A stretch of DNA of 64,000 nt from Pseudomonas cuatrocienegasensis (GTDB lineage Bacteria > Pseudomonadota > Gammaproteobacteria > Pseudomonadales > Pseudomonadaceae): assembly GCF_900110925.1 (NCBI RefSeq), contig NZ_FOFP01000013.1, positions 1-64,000 on the forward strand. The letters are read 5' to 3'. Shown here piece by piece: positions 43,593 through 52,981 of the stretch. The position numbers and the translations under genes are program-made. Under the pieces are notes generated by a model. That model was not told where the DNA came from. It was given only the letters and a program-made list of their open reading frames with translations, and did no database searches. Positions within the stretch are counted from its first letter, which is position 1. Each line of letters opens with the position of its first letter.

Positions 43593-44216
43593 ATGAACGC
43601 CTTGCGGCGCGCCTGGGAGCACTTCGAAGAAGGCTTTATCGCCTTCCTTCTCGCTGCCATGACGCTGGTGACATTTGTGTATGTCATCCTCAACAACTTC
43701 TACACCCTGTTCTATGCAATGGGTGACTATTTCGAGAGCGAGGCCCTGCTGGCCATCGGCGACCATATCCTCGATATGGCCCAAGCCATGACCTGGAGCA
43801 ACGCCCTGACCAAAGCCCTGTTCGCCTGGCTGATCTTCTTCGGCCTGGCCTATGGCGTGCGCACTGCCGGCCATATCGGCGTCGACGCCCTGGTCAAACT
43901 GGCCAGCAAACCCACCCAGCGCATCATCGGCGTCATTGCCTGCCTGTGCTGCCTGGGCTACGCCGGCCTGATCACGGTTGCCAGCTTCGACTGGATGAGC
44001 ACCATGCTGACCGCCGATATCGGCGCCGAAGACCTGGGCCATTACGGCATCAAGCAGTGGCATATCACCCTGATCGTGCCATTCGGTTACGCCATGGTAT
44101 TTATTCGCTTCCTGGAAATCCTCGTGCGCATCCTGCGCAACCAGCAGACCGGTCTTGGCCTGGCTGACGAAGCCGCCGATGCCCTGAAACTGAATGAACA
44201 CGAGGAGCGCAAGTAA
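43593..44216 (+). CDS. dctQ: TRAP transporter small permease
   Basis: A 207-residue inner-membrane protein with four helices (about residues 16-38, 65-88, 108-128, 145-168) and the family's early EEGFIAFLLAAMTLVTFVYV segment. ATG 43593 has GGGAG at ten bases. The stop overlaps the dctM start by one base (TAATG). It joins DctM in the transport complex. Confidence 0.94.
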   Translation: MNALRRAWEHFEEGFIAFLLAAMTLVTFVYVILNNFYTLFYAMGDYFESEALLAIGDHILDMAQAMTWSNALTKALFAWLIFFGLAYGVRTAGHIGVDALVKLASKPTQRIIGVIACLCCLGYAGLITVASFDWMSTMLTADIGAEDLGHYGIKQWHITLIVPFGYAMVFIRFLEILVRILRNQQTGLGLADEAADALKLNEHEERK

Positions 44217-45499
44217 TGACCATTCTGTTTCTGTTCGTACTGCTGTTCGCCCTGATGTTTATCGGTGTGCCGATTGCCGCCTCGCTCGGCCTGGCCGGCT
44301 CGGTCACCATCATGCTGTTCAGCCCGGACTCGGTACGCTCGCTGGCGATCAAGCTGTTTGAGACCTCCGAACACTACACCCTGCTGGCGATCCCGTTCTT
44401 CCTGTTGTCCGGTGCGTTTATGACCACCGGTGGCGTGGCCAAGCGCCTGATCGACTTCGCCAACGCCTGTGTCGGCCATATCCGTGGCGGCCTGGCAATC
44501 TCCGCTGTACTGGCGTGCATGCTGTTCGCCGCCCTGTCCGGTTCGTCGCCGGCCACTGTTGCGGCCGTGGGCTCCATCGCCATTGCCGGCATGGTGCGCT
44601 CGGGCTACCCACAGGCGTTCGGCGCCGGCATCGTGTGTAACGCCGGTACCCTGGGCATCCTGATTCCGCCGTCGATCGTCATGGTGGTCTATGCCGCCGC
44701 GACCGAGCAATCGGTGGGCAAACTGTTTATGGCTGGCGTGGTGCCGGGTCTGCTGCTTGGCCTGGCGCTGATGGTGGCGATCTACATAGTCGCCCGTAAG
44801 ATGAACCTGCCGGCCATGCCGCGCGCGACCTTCCGCGAGTTCCTGAGCGCCGCCCGCAAGGCGATCTGGGGCCTGCTGTTGATGGTGATCATCCTCGGCG
44901 GTATCTACACCGGCATGTTCACTCCGACCGAGGCTGCGGCCGTAGCGGCTGTGTACGCAGGCTTCGTGGCCTTGTTCGTGTACAAGGACATGACCGTCCG
45001 CGAGTGCCCGAAGGTGCTGCTGGAGTCCGGCAAGCTGACCATCATGCTGATGTTCATCATCGCCAACGCCATGCTCTTCGCCCACGTACTGACCACTGAG
45101 CAGATCCCCCAGACCATCACCGCCTGGGTGATCGAGATGGGCCTGCAGCCGTGGCAGTTCCTGCTGGTGGTGAACATCGTGCTGCTGGTGGCCGGTGCCT
45201 TTATGGAGCCGTCGGCGATCATCCTGATCCTCGCGCCGATCCTCTTCCCGATTGCCGTGCAACTGGGCATCGACCCGATCCACCTGGGCATCATCATGGT
45301 GGTGAACATGGAAATCGGATTGATCACGCCACCGGTGGGGCTGAACCTGTTCGTCACCTCGGCGGTGACTGGCATGCCACTGACCGCCGTGGTCAAGGCT
45401 GCCTGGCCGTGGCTGATGCTGCTGCTGAGCTTCCTGATGGTCATCACCTACGTGCCGGCGGTGTCCATGGCCCTGCCAAACTGGCTAGGCGTGAGCTGA
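44216..45499 (+). CDS. dctM: TRAP transporter large permease
   Basis: A 427-residue protein with about twelve membrane helices, including LFVLLFALMFIGVPIAASLG at the N-terminus, the SGSSPATVAAVGSIAIAGM scoop region, NAGTLGILIPPSIVMVVYA, MFTPTEAAAVAAVYAGFVAL and GLITPPVGLNLFVTSAVTGM. It forms the sodium-coupled channel for C4-dicarboxylates. Confidence 0.96.
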   Translation: MTILFLFVLLFALMFIGVPIAASLGLAGSVTIMLFSPDSVRSLAIKLFETSEHYTLLAIPFFLLSGAFMTTGGVAKRLIDFANACVGHIRGGLAISAVLACMLFAALSGSSPATVAAVGSIAIAGMVRSGYPQAFGAGIVCNAGTLGILIPPSIVMVVYAAATEQSVGKLFMAGVVPGLLLGLALMVAIYIVARKMNLPAMPRATFREFLSAARKAIWGLLLMVIILGGIYTGMFTPTEAAAVAAVYAGFVALFVYKDMTVRECPKVLLESGKLTIMLMFIIANAMLFAHVLTTEQIPQTITAWVIEMGLQPWQFLLVVNIVLLVAGAFMEPSAIILILAPILFPIAVQLGIDPIHLGIIMVVNMEIGLITPPVGLNLFVTSAVTGMPLTAVVKAAWPWLMLLLSFLMVITYVPAVSMALPNWLGVS

Positions 45500-45518
45500 T
45501 CCCCCCGCTGCACGCACA

Positions 45519-45550
45519 AAAAAAGCCCGGCCTTAGCGCCGGGCTTTTTT
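45519..45550. terminator. strong terminator after dctM
   Basis: AAAAAAGCCCGGC and GCCGGGCTTTTTT form a 13-base stem with a short loop, closing the dctPQM transcript; it would also work on the opposite strand. Confidence 0.9.
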
Positions 45551-45589
45551 ATGGCTCTGTCCCAAGTGCCTGTTGCAGGCGCAACGCCC

Positions 45590-45675
45590 GTGGGAGCGTC
45601 GCCCCGGCGCGAAACCTTTGGACTCTCTGCTATACCGCTGAATGGCCGCTATTCGCCGCGAGGCGCGGCTCCTAC
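45590..45675. repeat. REP-like inverted pair between dctM and the acyl-CoA synthetase gene
   Basis: The element starts GTGGGAGCGTCGCC and ends GCGCGGCTCCTAC, the two ends being inverted copies of the Pseudomonas GTAGGAGC-type extragenic palindrome. Its length of 86 bases and end structure match the element at 49631-49716, though the core differs. Confidence 0.65.
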
Positions 45676-45734
45676 TAAAAGCAGCAGCGCCGCAACATAG
45701 AACGGGGACATAGCCTTTTTTATGGGCAATGCGC

Positions 45735-47387
45735 TCAGGCCACAGCCTGTCCACCTTCGGCCAGAGCACGCGCCTGCTCGCGCAGAACGAACTTCTGCAC
45801 CTTGCCGGTGGAGGTCTTGGGCAAGGTCGTAAACACCACCGCCCCCGGCACCTTGAAGCGCGCCATGCGCTGCTGGCAGAAGGCGATAACCTCCTGTTCG
45901 GTCAGCAGGGCCTCAGGCTTGAGGGTGACGAAGGCGCACGGACTCTCGCCCCACTTCGCACTTGGCATGGCCACCACAGCCGCTTCCAGAATCAGCGGGT
46001 GACGATAGAGCACGTCCTCGACCTCGATCGAGGAGATGTTCTCACCACCGGAGATGATGATGTCCTTGGAGCGGTCCTTGATTTCCACATAACCATCGGC
46101 ATGCCAGACCGCCAGGTCGCCGGAATGGAACCAGCCGCCGGCGAACGCTTCGGCGGTGGCGCTGGGATTCTTCAGATAGCCCTTCATCACCACGTTGCCG
46201 CGCATCATGATCTCGCCGATGGTCTGACCATCCTTGGGCACCGGCTGCAGGCTGTCCGGATCGGCGACCATCAAGCCGTCGAGCAGCGGCGCACGCACGC
46301 CCTGGCGGGACTTCAGGCGCGCCCGCTGCTCTGGTGCTTCGCTGTCCCACTCGCTCTTCCACTCGCAGGCCACACTCGGGCCGTAGGTTTCGGTCAGGCC
46401 GTAGACGTGGGTGACGCGAAACTCCAGGGCTTCCATGGCCTCGATCACCGCGGCAGGCGGCGCGGCGCCGGCCGTCAGCACCTTGACCGGGCGGGTTTTC
46501 AGCGCCTTCAGCTCAGCAGCAGCATTGGCCAGCATATTCAGCACGATGGGCGCACCGCAGAAGTGGTCGACGCCATGCTCGGCCAGTGCCGGATAGATCG
46601 CCTCGGCCCGCACATGGCGCAGGCACACGTTGACCCCGACATAGGCGGCCAGCGCCCAGGGGAAGCACCAGCCATTGCAGTGGAACATCGGCAACGTCCA
46701 CAGGTACACCGGAAAGCGTGTCATGTCCCAGCACATGGCGTTGGACAGCGCATTGAGGTGCGCGCCACGGTGGTGGTAGACAACGCCCTTGGGATTACCG
46801 GTGGTGCCTGAGGTGTAGTTCAGGGCAATGGCTTGCCACTCATCCTCGGGCAGCTGCCAGGCGTAGCTCGGATAGCCCTCGGCCAGCAGCGCCTCATAGT
46901 CCAGTTCGCCGATCAGCAGGCCATCGCGGTACTCAGGATCGTCGATGCCGATGATCAGCGGCCGATTCGGCAAGTGGCTGGTGGCCCGCTGCACCAGTTC
47001 GCCGAACTCCTTGTCGACCAGCAGCACCTTGGCCTCGCCGTGCTGCAGGATAAAAGCGATGGCCTCGGCATCCAGACGGGTATTGATCGCATTGATCACC
47101 GCGCCGCACATGGGGATGCCGAAGTGCGCCTCGAACATTGCCGGGCCGTTCGGCGCGATCACCGCCACCGTATCGCCCACACCGAAACCACGCTGGGCCA
47201 GGGCCGAGGCCAGGCGAATGCAGCGCTGGTAGCTCTGCCCCCAGGTCTGCCGCTGGCTGCCATTGATCAGCGCCAGGCGGTCGGGGTAGACACTGGCGGC
47301 GCGCTCGAGAAAGCTCAGCGGGCTGAGCGCCTGAAAATTTGCCGCATCGCGCGGCATGCCGTATTCATAGGGATTGACGCTGTTCAT
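45735..47387 (-). CDS. acyl-CoA synthetase (AMP-forming)
   Basis: A 550-residue ANL-superfamily enzyme that activates a fatty or other carboxylic acid to its CoA ester through an acyl-adenylate. Seen: the phosphate loop ALNYTSGTTGNPKGVVYHHR, HVYGLTETYGPS (A5), GGWFHSGDLAVWHADGYVEI (A7), IKDRSKDIIISGGENISSIE (A8) and the catalytic lysine in TSTGKVQKFVLRE (A10). The sequence is close to the medium-chain/DmdB-like synthetases of Pseudomonas. It is convergent with dctM and divergent from fabY by 280 bases. Substrate not certain. Confidence 0.9.
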   Translation of the reverse strand: MNSVNPYEYGMPRDAANFQALSPLSFLERAASVYPDRLALINGSQRQTWGQSYQRCIRLASALAQRGFGVGDTVAVIAPNGPAMFEAHFGIPMCGAVINAINTRLDAEAIAFILQHGEAKVLLVDKEFGELVQRATSHLPNRPLIIGIDDPEYRDGLLIGELDYEALLAEGYPSYAWQLPEDEWQAIALNYTSGTTGNPKGVVYHHRGAHLNALSNAMCWDMTRFPVYLWTLPMFHCNGWCFPWALAAYVGVNVCLRHVRAEAIYPALAEHGVDHFCGAPIVLNMLANAAAELKALKTRPVKVLTAGAAPPAAVIEAMEALEFRVTHVYGLTETYGPSVACEWKSEWDSEAPEQRARLKSRQGVRAPLLDGLMVADPDSLQPVPKDGQTIGEIMMRGNVVMKGYLKNPSATAEAFAGGWFHSGDLAVWHADGYVEIKDRSKDIIISGGENISSIEVEDVLYRHPLILEAAVVAMPSAKWGESPCAFVTLKPEALLTEQEVIAFCQQRMARFKVPGAVVFTTLPKTSTGKVQKFVLREQARALAEGGQAVA

Positions 47388-47667
47388 TATTGTTCTCCAG
47401 CACCTGCTGTGTACGTGCGCGGCGCGCCACGCATTGCGTTATGACGGCATAACCCTAGCAGGCATAGGGCTTTACACCATCACGACCTTGGTCGAAGCAG
47501 TGACTCACGGGTCATCAATCGCGTCAGCATAGGCATTCGAAACAGTCGAGCCATAACCTCGGCCGTTCCACATCTCTGTGCCAGGTGTCGGACGGCGAGC
47601 GACAAGCAGTTACCGCGTCACCTGCGCTTGTCCGTAGCCCGGCCCCCGTATATGAAGGAGTTAGTGC

Positions 47668-49578
47668 GTGAAATCTCGCTTACCCGTGATCGTTGGTTTT
47701 GGCGGCTACAACGCAGCCGGCCGTAGCTCCTTCCACCACGGCTTCCGCCGCACCGTGCTTGAGACCCTGGACGCCCAGGCCCGTCAGGAAACCCTGGCCG
47801 GCCTGGCGGTGATGATGAAGCTGCTGCGCGCCGTCAACGGGGCTTATCTGGATGAAGCCGGTCAGGCCCTCGACCTGGCGCAGATCGAAGACCGCTACGC
47901 CGCGCAGATTCTGGCCTCCACCCTGGTGCGACGCATCGAGAAGCAGCACCTGGATGTCGACGCCGCCCATTGGCACAAGTCCATCCAGGTCGCTAACGAA
48001 AACGGCGCTTCCTTGAGCTTTGTGACCAATCGCCGGCAACTGCCCGAGCCGCTGCCGGCCAACTGGTCGGTCGAGGTCGTGGATGCCCAGCAAGTACGCG
48101 TCACCCTGCATGACAGCTGCGAATTCAAGGTCGACAGCTACCGCGCCCTGCCGGTTAAATCTGCCGGCCAGTTGCCGACTGGCTTCGAGCCGGGCGAGCT
48201 GTACAACTCGCGCTTTCACCCACGCGGTTTGCAGATGGCCGTGGTGGGTGTCACTGACGCCCTGCGCTCGGTTGGTCTGCCCTGGCAGCAGATCGTCGAC
48301 CAGGTCGCCCCGGACGAGATCGCCGTGTTCGCCGGTAGCATCATGAGCCAGCTCGATGAGAACGGCTTCGGCGGCCTGATGCAGTCGCGCCTCAAGGGTG
48401 GCCGGGTTACCGCCAAGCAGCTGGCCCTGGGTCTGAACACCATGCCGGCGGACTTTATCAACGCCTATGTGCTCGGCAGCGTCGGCACCACCGGCAGCGT
48501 TACCGGCGCCTGCGCCACCTTTCTCTACAACCTGCAGAAAGGTATTGAGCAGATCGCCAGCGGCAAGGCCCGGGTGGTGATCGTCGGCAACAGCGAAGCG
48601 CCGATCAACCAGGAATGCATCGAGGGCTACGGCGCCATGGGTGCCCTGGCCACCGAAGAAGGCCTGCGCCTGATCGAAGGCAAGGACGACGTCGACTTCC
48701 GCCGCGCCAGCCGTCCGTTCGGCCAGAACTGCGGTTTCACCCTCGCCGAAGCCTGCCAGTTCGTGGTGCTGATGGATGATGAACTGGCCCTGCAACTGGG
48801 CGCCGACATCCACGGTGCGGTGCCGGATGTGTTCATCAACGCCGACGGCTTCAAGAAGTCCATTTCCGCACCTGGCCCAGGCAACTACCTGACGGTGGCC
48901 AAGGCCGTGGCCAGCGCCATCGACCTGCTCGGCGCCGAAGCGGTGCGCGAGCGCAGCTTCGTCCATGCCCACGGCTCCAGCACGCCGGCCAACCGCGTCA
49001 CCGAGTCGGAAATTCTCGACCGTATCGCCACTACCTTCGGTATTGAGCAGTGGCCGGTGACCGCCGCCAAGGCCTTTGTCGGCCATTCCCTGGCCACCGC
49101 CAGTGGCGATCAGGTGATCTCGGCATTGGGCAGCTTCCGCTACGGCATCATCCCGGGCATCAAGACCATTGATGAAGTGGCCGCCGATGTCCACCAGGAC
49201 CACCTGAGCATCGCCACCGAAGACCGCCAGCGCGACCCGCAGCAGCTGGACCTGTGCATCATCAACTCCAAGGGTTTTGGCGGTAACAACGCCAGCGCAG
49301 TGATCCTGGCGCCCCATGTGGCCGAACGCATGCTGCGCAAACGCCATGGCCAGGCAGCCTTCGATGCTTATCTGCAGCGCCGCGACGCCACCCGCTGTGC
49401 TGCCGCCGCCTACGACCAGCAAGCGCTACAGGGTCAGCTGGAGATCATCTACAACTTCGGCAACGACCTGATCGACGACAAGGCCATCGAGATTGGCACC
49501 GAGCAGATCCAGGTGCCCGGCTTCGCCCAGCCGCTGGTGTTTGCCAAGGATCAGCGCTACCGCGACATGCTCGACTAA
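47668..49578 (+). CDS. fabY: beta-ketoacyl-ACP synthase FabY
   Basis: A 636-residue thiolase-fold enzyme, far longer than FabB or FabF. The active-site Cys282 is in VTGACATFLYNLQKG, His435 in HAHGSSTPANRVTES, His473 in GHSLATASGDQV. Length and gene order match PA5174 of P. aeruginosa, shown to start fatty acid synthesis by condensing acetyl-CoA with malonyl-ACP in place of FabH. Start GTG 47668 has GAAGGAG upstream. A long minus-strand open frame across it is a shadow caused by high G+C. Confidence 0.94.
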   Translation: MKSRLPVIVGFGGYNAAGRSSFHHGFRRTVLETLDAQARQETLAGLAVMMKLLRAVNGAYLDEAGQALDLAQIEDRYAAQILASTLVRRIEKQHLDVDAAHWHKSIQVANENGASLSFVTNRRQLPEPLPANWSVEVVDAQQVRVTLHDSCEFKVDSYRALPVKSAGQLPTGFEPGELYNSRFHPRGLQMAVVGVTDALRSVGLPWQQIVDQVAPDEIAVFAGSIMSQLDENGFGGLMQSRLKGGRVTAKQLALGLNTMPADFINAYVLGSVGTTGSVTGACATFLYNLQKGIEQIASGKARVVIVGNSEAPINQECIEGYGAMGALATEEGLRLIEGKDDVDFRRASRPFGQNCGFTLAEACQFVVLMDDELALQLGADIHGAVPDVFINADGFKKSISAPGPGNYLTVAKAVASAIDLLGAEAVRERSFVHAHGSSTPANRVTESEILDRIATTFGIEQWPVTAAKAFVGHSLATASGDQVISALGSFRYGIIPGIKTIDEVAADVHQDHLSIATEDRQRDPQQLDLCIINSKGFGGNNASAVILAPHVAERMLRKRHGQAAFDAYLQRRDATRCAAAAYDQQALQGQLEIIYNFGNDLIDDKAIEIGTEQIQVPGFAQPLVFAKDQRYRDMLD

Positions 49579-49630
49579 TGCTTCGTTCGCGGCGGCGCGC
49601 ACGACTGGTGCACACAGCGCACCCTACAGA

Positions 49631-49716
49631 CTGTGGGAGGGGCTTTAGCCGCGACGATTTCAGCGCTTTCGAGGATTATCGCGAATAAAGGCTAGGCGCC
49701 CCCTTCGCTCCTACAG
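49631..49716. repeat. intergenic repeat, 86 bp (copy 1)
   Basis: On the minus strand it runs TAGGAGCGAAGGGGGCGCCT ... CGCGGCTAAAGCCCCTCCCA. Nearly the same sequence, opposite in orientation, occurs at 57692-57790, and its right end again at 61057-61082. It holds several short inverted repeats, as REP/BIME elements do. Confidence 0.85.
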
Positions 49717-49751
49717 AGAGCGACAGATGACCTGTGTTGCGACACTAGTGC

Positions 49752-50573
49752 TCAACCCAACTCACGCGCCAGCTCGATCAGCGCGTCGCGCCAGGCGGCG
49801 GTGCCGGGTAACGCCAGGAATGAGGGGTTGAGCAACGACTCGCGGGCCTCATAGGTCAGCGTACTGCCGTCCAGGTTCAGCACTTCCCCGCCAGCCCCTT
49901 CGAGCACGCCCTGGGCCGCCGCCGTGTCCCATTGCGAGGTAGGTGCCAGGCGCGGGTAACAGTCGGCCAAGCCCTCAGCCAGTTGGCAGAACTTCAAGGA
50001 GCTGCCCACGCTGACGCAGTCGAGCTCGCCAAACCGCTCGGCCATGCCGGCCAGCAGACGCTCCTGCGCCGGGCTGCTGTGGCGCCGACTGGCGACCACG
50101 GTAAACGCCTCGGTAGGCGCACCGCGCACCTGGATCGGCCGCACCGACTGATCCGCATCCAGGCGCTCGGCACCCAGCCCGGCACCGCCGTAGTAACAGC
50201 TGCCCGTGGCCGGTATACCGACCACCCCAAACACCACACGCCCGCGCTCGATCAACGCCACGTTGACGGTGAACTCCTCGCTACCAGCGATAAATTCCTT
50301 GGTACCGTCCAGCGGATCGACCAGCCACCAACGCTGCCAACCGGCGCGAGCGGCCAGGGCGATATCGGCGGCCTCTTCGGAGAGCACCGAAATCTGTCCA
50401 TCGAGGGCCAACAACCCGTCATTGAGCAGGTGATGGGCCGCCATATCCGCCGCCGTAACCGGCGAGGCATCGGCCTTTTCATGCACATGCACATCCGCTC
50501 GCCAGTGCGGCAAAATCGCCTCACCGGCCTGTTGCACCAGGCCGATCACGGCCGGCAGCAAGGGATGCATCAT
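49752..50573 (-). CDS. cysQ: 3'(2'),5'-bisphosphate nucleotidase
   Basis: A 273-residue inositol monophosphatase-fold enzyme: KADASPVTAADMAAH, LSEEAADI, WWLVDPLDGTKEFIAGSEEF (metal-binding DPLDGT), FTVNVALIERGRVVFGVV and the late YPRLAPTSQWDTAAAQGVLE (W-D-T-A-A). It removes 3'-phosphoadenosine 5'-phosphate left by sulfate assimilation. The ATG overlaps the nudE stop by four bases. Confidence 0.95.
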   Translation of the reverse strand: MMHPLLPAVIGLVQQAGEAILPHWRADVHVHEKADASPVTAADMAAHHLLNDGLLALDGQISVLSEEAADIALAARAGWQRWWLVDPLDGTKEFIAGSEEFTVNVALIERGRVVFGVVGIPATGSCYYGGAGLGAERLDADQSVRPIQVRGAPTEAFTVVASRRHSSPAQERLLAGMAERFGELDCVSVGSSLKFCQLAEGLADCYPRLAPTSQWDTAAAQGVLEGAGGEVLNLDGSTLTYEARESLLNPSFLALPGTAAWRDALIELARELG

Positions 50574-51136
50574 GGGCGAAACTCCCCGCGTTCGGTGAGC
50601 AGGTCACGTGCCAGGTAGAGCGCCGCCAGGGCGCGGCCTTCGCTGAACAGCGGGTGTTGGATCAGGGTCGAAAGTTCGCTCAGGTTGACCTGGTCGACGC
50701 GCATCGGCTCGGGTTCATCCCCCGGCAACCGCTCCTCATAGAGGTCACGCGCCAACACCACCTGGATTTTCTGGCTCATATAGCCCGGCGACAAACTCAA
50801 CTCGCCCAGGTGTTCCAGCTGCCGCGCGCCAAAGCCGGCTTCTTCCTTGAGCTCGCGGTTGGCCGCCTGCAGCACGTCCTCCCCCGGCTCGATCAGGCCC
50901 TTGGGCAGCGACAGCTGGTAATCATCGGTGCCGCCGCAGTATTCCTCGACCAGCAGCGCATGCTGAGCGTCGCGCATCGCCACGATCATCACCGCACCGT
51001 AACCGGCACCACGGCCAACCAGGCGTTCATAGGTGCGTTCCACGCCATTGCTGAAGCGCAGTTGCAGCTCCTCGACACAAAACAGGCGGCTACTGGCGAC
51101 GATCTCACGGGCCAACACGGTGGGCTTCTGACGCAT
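50570..51136 (-). CDS. nudE: ADP compounds hydrolase, Nudix family
   Basis: A 188-residue Nudix hydrolase: the Nudix box is GLIEPGEDVLQAANRELKEE followed by AGFGA (G-x5-E-x7-R-E-x2-E-E-x-G-x-G). It cleaves ADP-ribose, NADH and Ap3A-like compounds. ATG 51136 has GGGAG at seven bases; the frame is open further upstream but without a good site. It is divergent from yrfG and coupled to cysQ, as in other pseudomonads. Confidence 0.94.
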   Translation of the reverse strand: MRQKPTVLAREIVASSRLFCVEELQLRFSNGVERTYERLVGRGAGYGAVMIVAMRDAQHALLVEEYCGGTDDYQLSLPKGLIEPGEDVLQAANRELKEEAGFGARQLEHLGELSLSPGYMSQKIQVVLARDLYEERLPGDEPEPMRVDQVNLSELSTLIQHPLFSEGRALAALYLARDLLTERGEFRP

Positions 51137-51261
51137 GGGGCGACTCCCGGGCAAGACTTAGCGGGTTATCATAGCGCGGCTAGTCCTATTATTTGCGTAG
51201 GATATTGTGCGATATAAGGCCCGCAATCGTGACAAATCTCGCACCCGCTCAAGAGTCCGCC

Positions 51262-51936
51262 ATGCCGCTGCTACCCTGGAATGCCATCGATACCGTCCTG
51301 CTGGACATGGACGGCACCCTGCTCGACCTGCATTTCGACAACCATTTCTGGCTGCATCATTTACCCCGTCGTTATGCCGAGCACCATGGCGTCAGCCTGG
51401 CCCTGGCCGAGGCGGAACTGCAGCCGCTGTTTCGCGAGCACGCCGGCCAATTGACCTGGTATTGCACCGATTTCTGGAGCCGCGAGCTATCGCTGCCGAT
51501 CCGCGAACTCAAGCGCGAAGTCGCCGAGCTGATCGCCCTGCGCCCCGACGCCGACACCTTCCTCGCCGCCGTGCGCGATGCCGGCAAGCGCGTGGTGATG
51601 ATCACCAACGCGCACCGCGATTCGCTGTCGCTGAAACTGGAGCGCATCGAACTGGCGCCCTATTTCGAGCGCATGATCAGCTCCCACGACTACGGCTACC
51701 CCAAGGAAAACCAGCAGTTCTGGCATGCCCTGCAGCAAGACCTGGCGTTCGATCCGGCGCGCAGCCTGTTTATCGACGACAGCCTGCCGATCCTGCGCAG
51801 CGCCCGCGACTTCGGCGTCGGCCACCTGCTCGCCGTGCGTGAGCCGGATAGCCGTGCAGGTGCCAAGGACACCGAAGAGTTCGCCGCGGTAGAGGATTAC
51901 CGCGCCCTGCTCGACGGCCTGTCACCCGCACCCTGA
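51262..51936 (+). CDS. yrfG: GMP/IMP nucleotidase, HAD family
   Basis: A 224-residue haloacid dehalogenase-type phosphatase: motif I TVLLDMDGTLLDLHFDNHFW (nucleophile Asp), motif II VVMITNAHRDS, motif III Lys in YPKENQQFW, motif IV SLFIDDSLPIL. It dephosphorylates purine nucleotides in the E. coli orthologue. ATG 51262 is preferred because homologues start near PWNAIDTVLLDMDG; upstream codons are open but not supported. Confidence 0.92.
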   Translation: MPLLPWNAIDTVLLDMDGTLLDLHFDNHFWLHHLPRRYAEHHGVSLALAEAELQPLFREHAGQLTWYCTDFWSRELSLPIRELKREVAELIALRPDADTFLAAVRDAGKRVVMITNAHRDSLSLKLERIELAPYFERMISSHDYGYPKENQQFWHALQQDLAFDPARSLFIDDSLPILRSARDFGVGHLLAVREPDSRAGAKDTEEFAAVEDYRALLDGLSPAP

Positions 51937-51982
51937 GCCTTTCCCACCGCCGCATCTCGCGCCTCTTTATCGACAGGTGATC

Positions 51983-52888
51983 ATGGACATCAAGCAGCTC
52001 AAGTTCCTTATCGCCCTCGACGAAACCCGCCACTTCGGCCAGGCGGCCGCGCGCTGCCATATCACCCAGCCGACCCTGTCGATGCGCCTGCGCAACCTCG
52101 AAGAAGAACTGGGCCTGGAGCTGGTACGCCGCGGTCAACGTTTCGAGGGGTTCAGCGAAGAGGGTGAGCGCATCCTGGCCTGGGCACGCAGCCTGATGGC
52201 CGCCCATGATGGGCTCTACGCCGAGGCCGCCGCCTGCCGTGGGCAACTGGTCGGCACCCTGCGCCTGGGCGTGGTGCCGCTGGCCGGCTTCGACCCCATG
52301 CGCCTGGTCCAGCTGTTCGCCGAACAACACCCGAACCTGCGTTTCCAACTGTTCGCCCTGAGCAGCGAGCAGGTACTCGAACGTCTCGCGCGCAATCAGC
52401 TGGACCTCGGCCTGTCCTACCTCGACCGACTGGATCGCGAGCATTTCGACAGCCTGGAGCTGGCCGAAACGCGCATGGGCCTACTCTATGACCGCCGCCA
52501 CTTCCAGTTCACCAGCCCGGCACTGCGCTGGGAAAGCCTGATCGACCTGCCCCTGGGGCTGCTGTCGGCCGGCATGCACTTTCGCCAGTCCATCGACCAC
52601 AGCTTTCGCTCCCGCGGCCTGACCCCCAGCCCGCGCCTGGAAACCGATGCCGTGCACCAGTTGCTGCAGGCCGCCAGCGCCGGCCTGTGCTGCGCGATCA
52701 TGCCGCTGAACAGCGGCCTGGCGGACTTTACCGAGCACCTGGCGCTGACGCCGATCGAAGACGCCCACACCCTCGCCCCTCTAGGCCTGATCATGCGCCG
52801 TAGTGCGCCACGCTCAGCGCTGGCCGAAGCCTGCTTTAGCGAGGCGGCCAGCCTGCTGCTGAGTAGCCCTGCGCAACTCAGCCGATAG
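51983..52888 (+). CDS. LysR-family transcriptional regulator
   Basis: A 301-residue DNA-binding regulator. The N-terminal winged helix has FLIALDETRHFGQAAARCHI, TQPTLSMRLRNLEEELGLEL and VRRGQRF, followed by the usual linker helix and periplasmic-binding-like effector domain (GTLRLGVVPLAGFDPMRLVQ). ATG 51983 has AGGTGA before it. It is 93 bases ahead of fdhD on the same strand, so it may control the fdhD-oxidoreductase pair; the effector is unknown. Confidence 0.92.
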   Translation: MDIKQLKFLIALDETRHFGQAAARCHITQPTLSMRLRNLEEELGLELVRRGQRFEGFSEEGERILAWARSLMAAHDGLYAEAAACRGQLVGTLRLGVVPLAGFDPMRLVQLFAEQHPNLRFQLFALSSEQVLERLARNQLDLGLSYLDRLDREHFDSLELAETRMGLLYDRRHFQFTSPALRWESLIDLPLGLLSAGMHFRQSIDHSFRSRGLTPSPRLETDAVHQLLQAASAGLCCAIMPLNSGLADFTEHLALTPIEDAHTLAPLGLIMRRSAPRSALAEACFSEAASLLLSSPAQLSR

Positions 52889-52981
52889 AGCGCATCGATG
52901 ACTACATTGGCAACAGTGATTAGACGCGCCCCCGTCAGGCGCCTAATCTGATGAGTCAATACGTCGCAGGGAACACCGTCC

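Noticed and set aside
47680..49422. 580-codon open frame on the minus strand
   Set aside because: It lies fully across fabY, which has all active-site motifs; long antisense frames are common in GC-rich genes.
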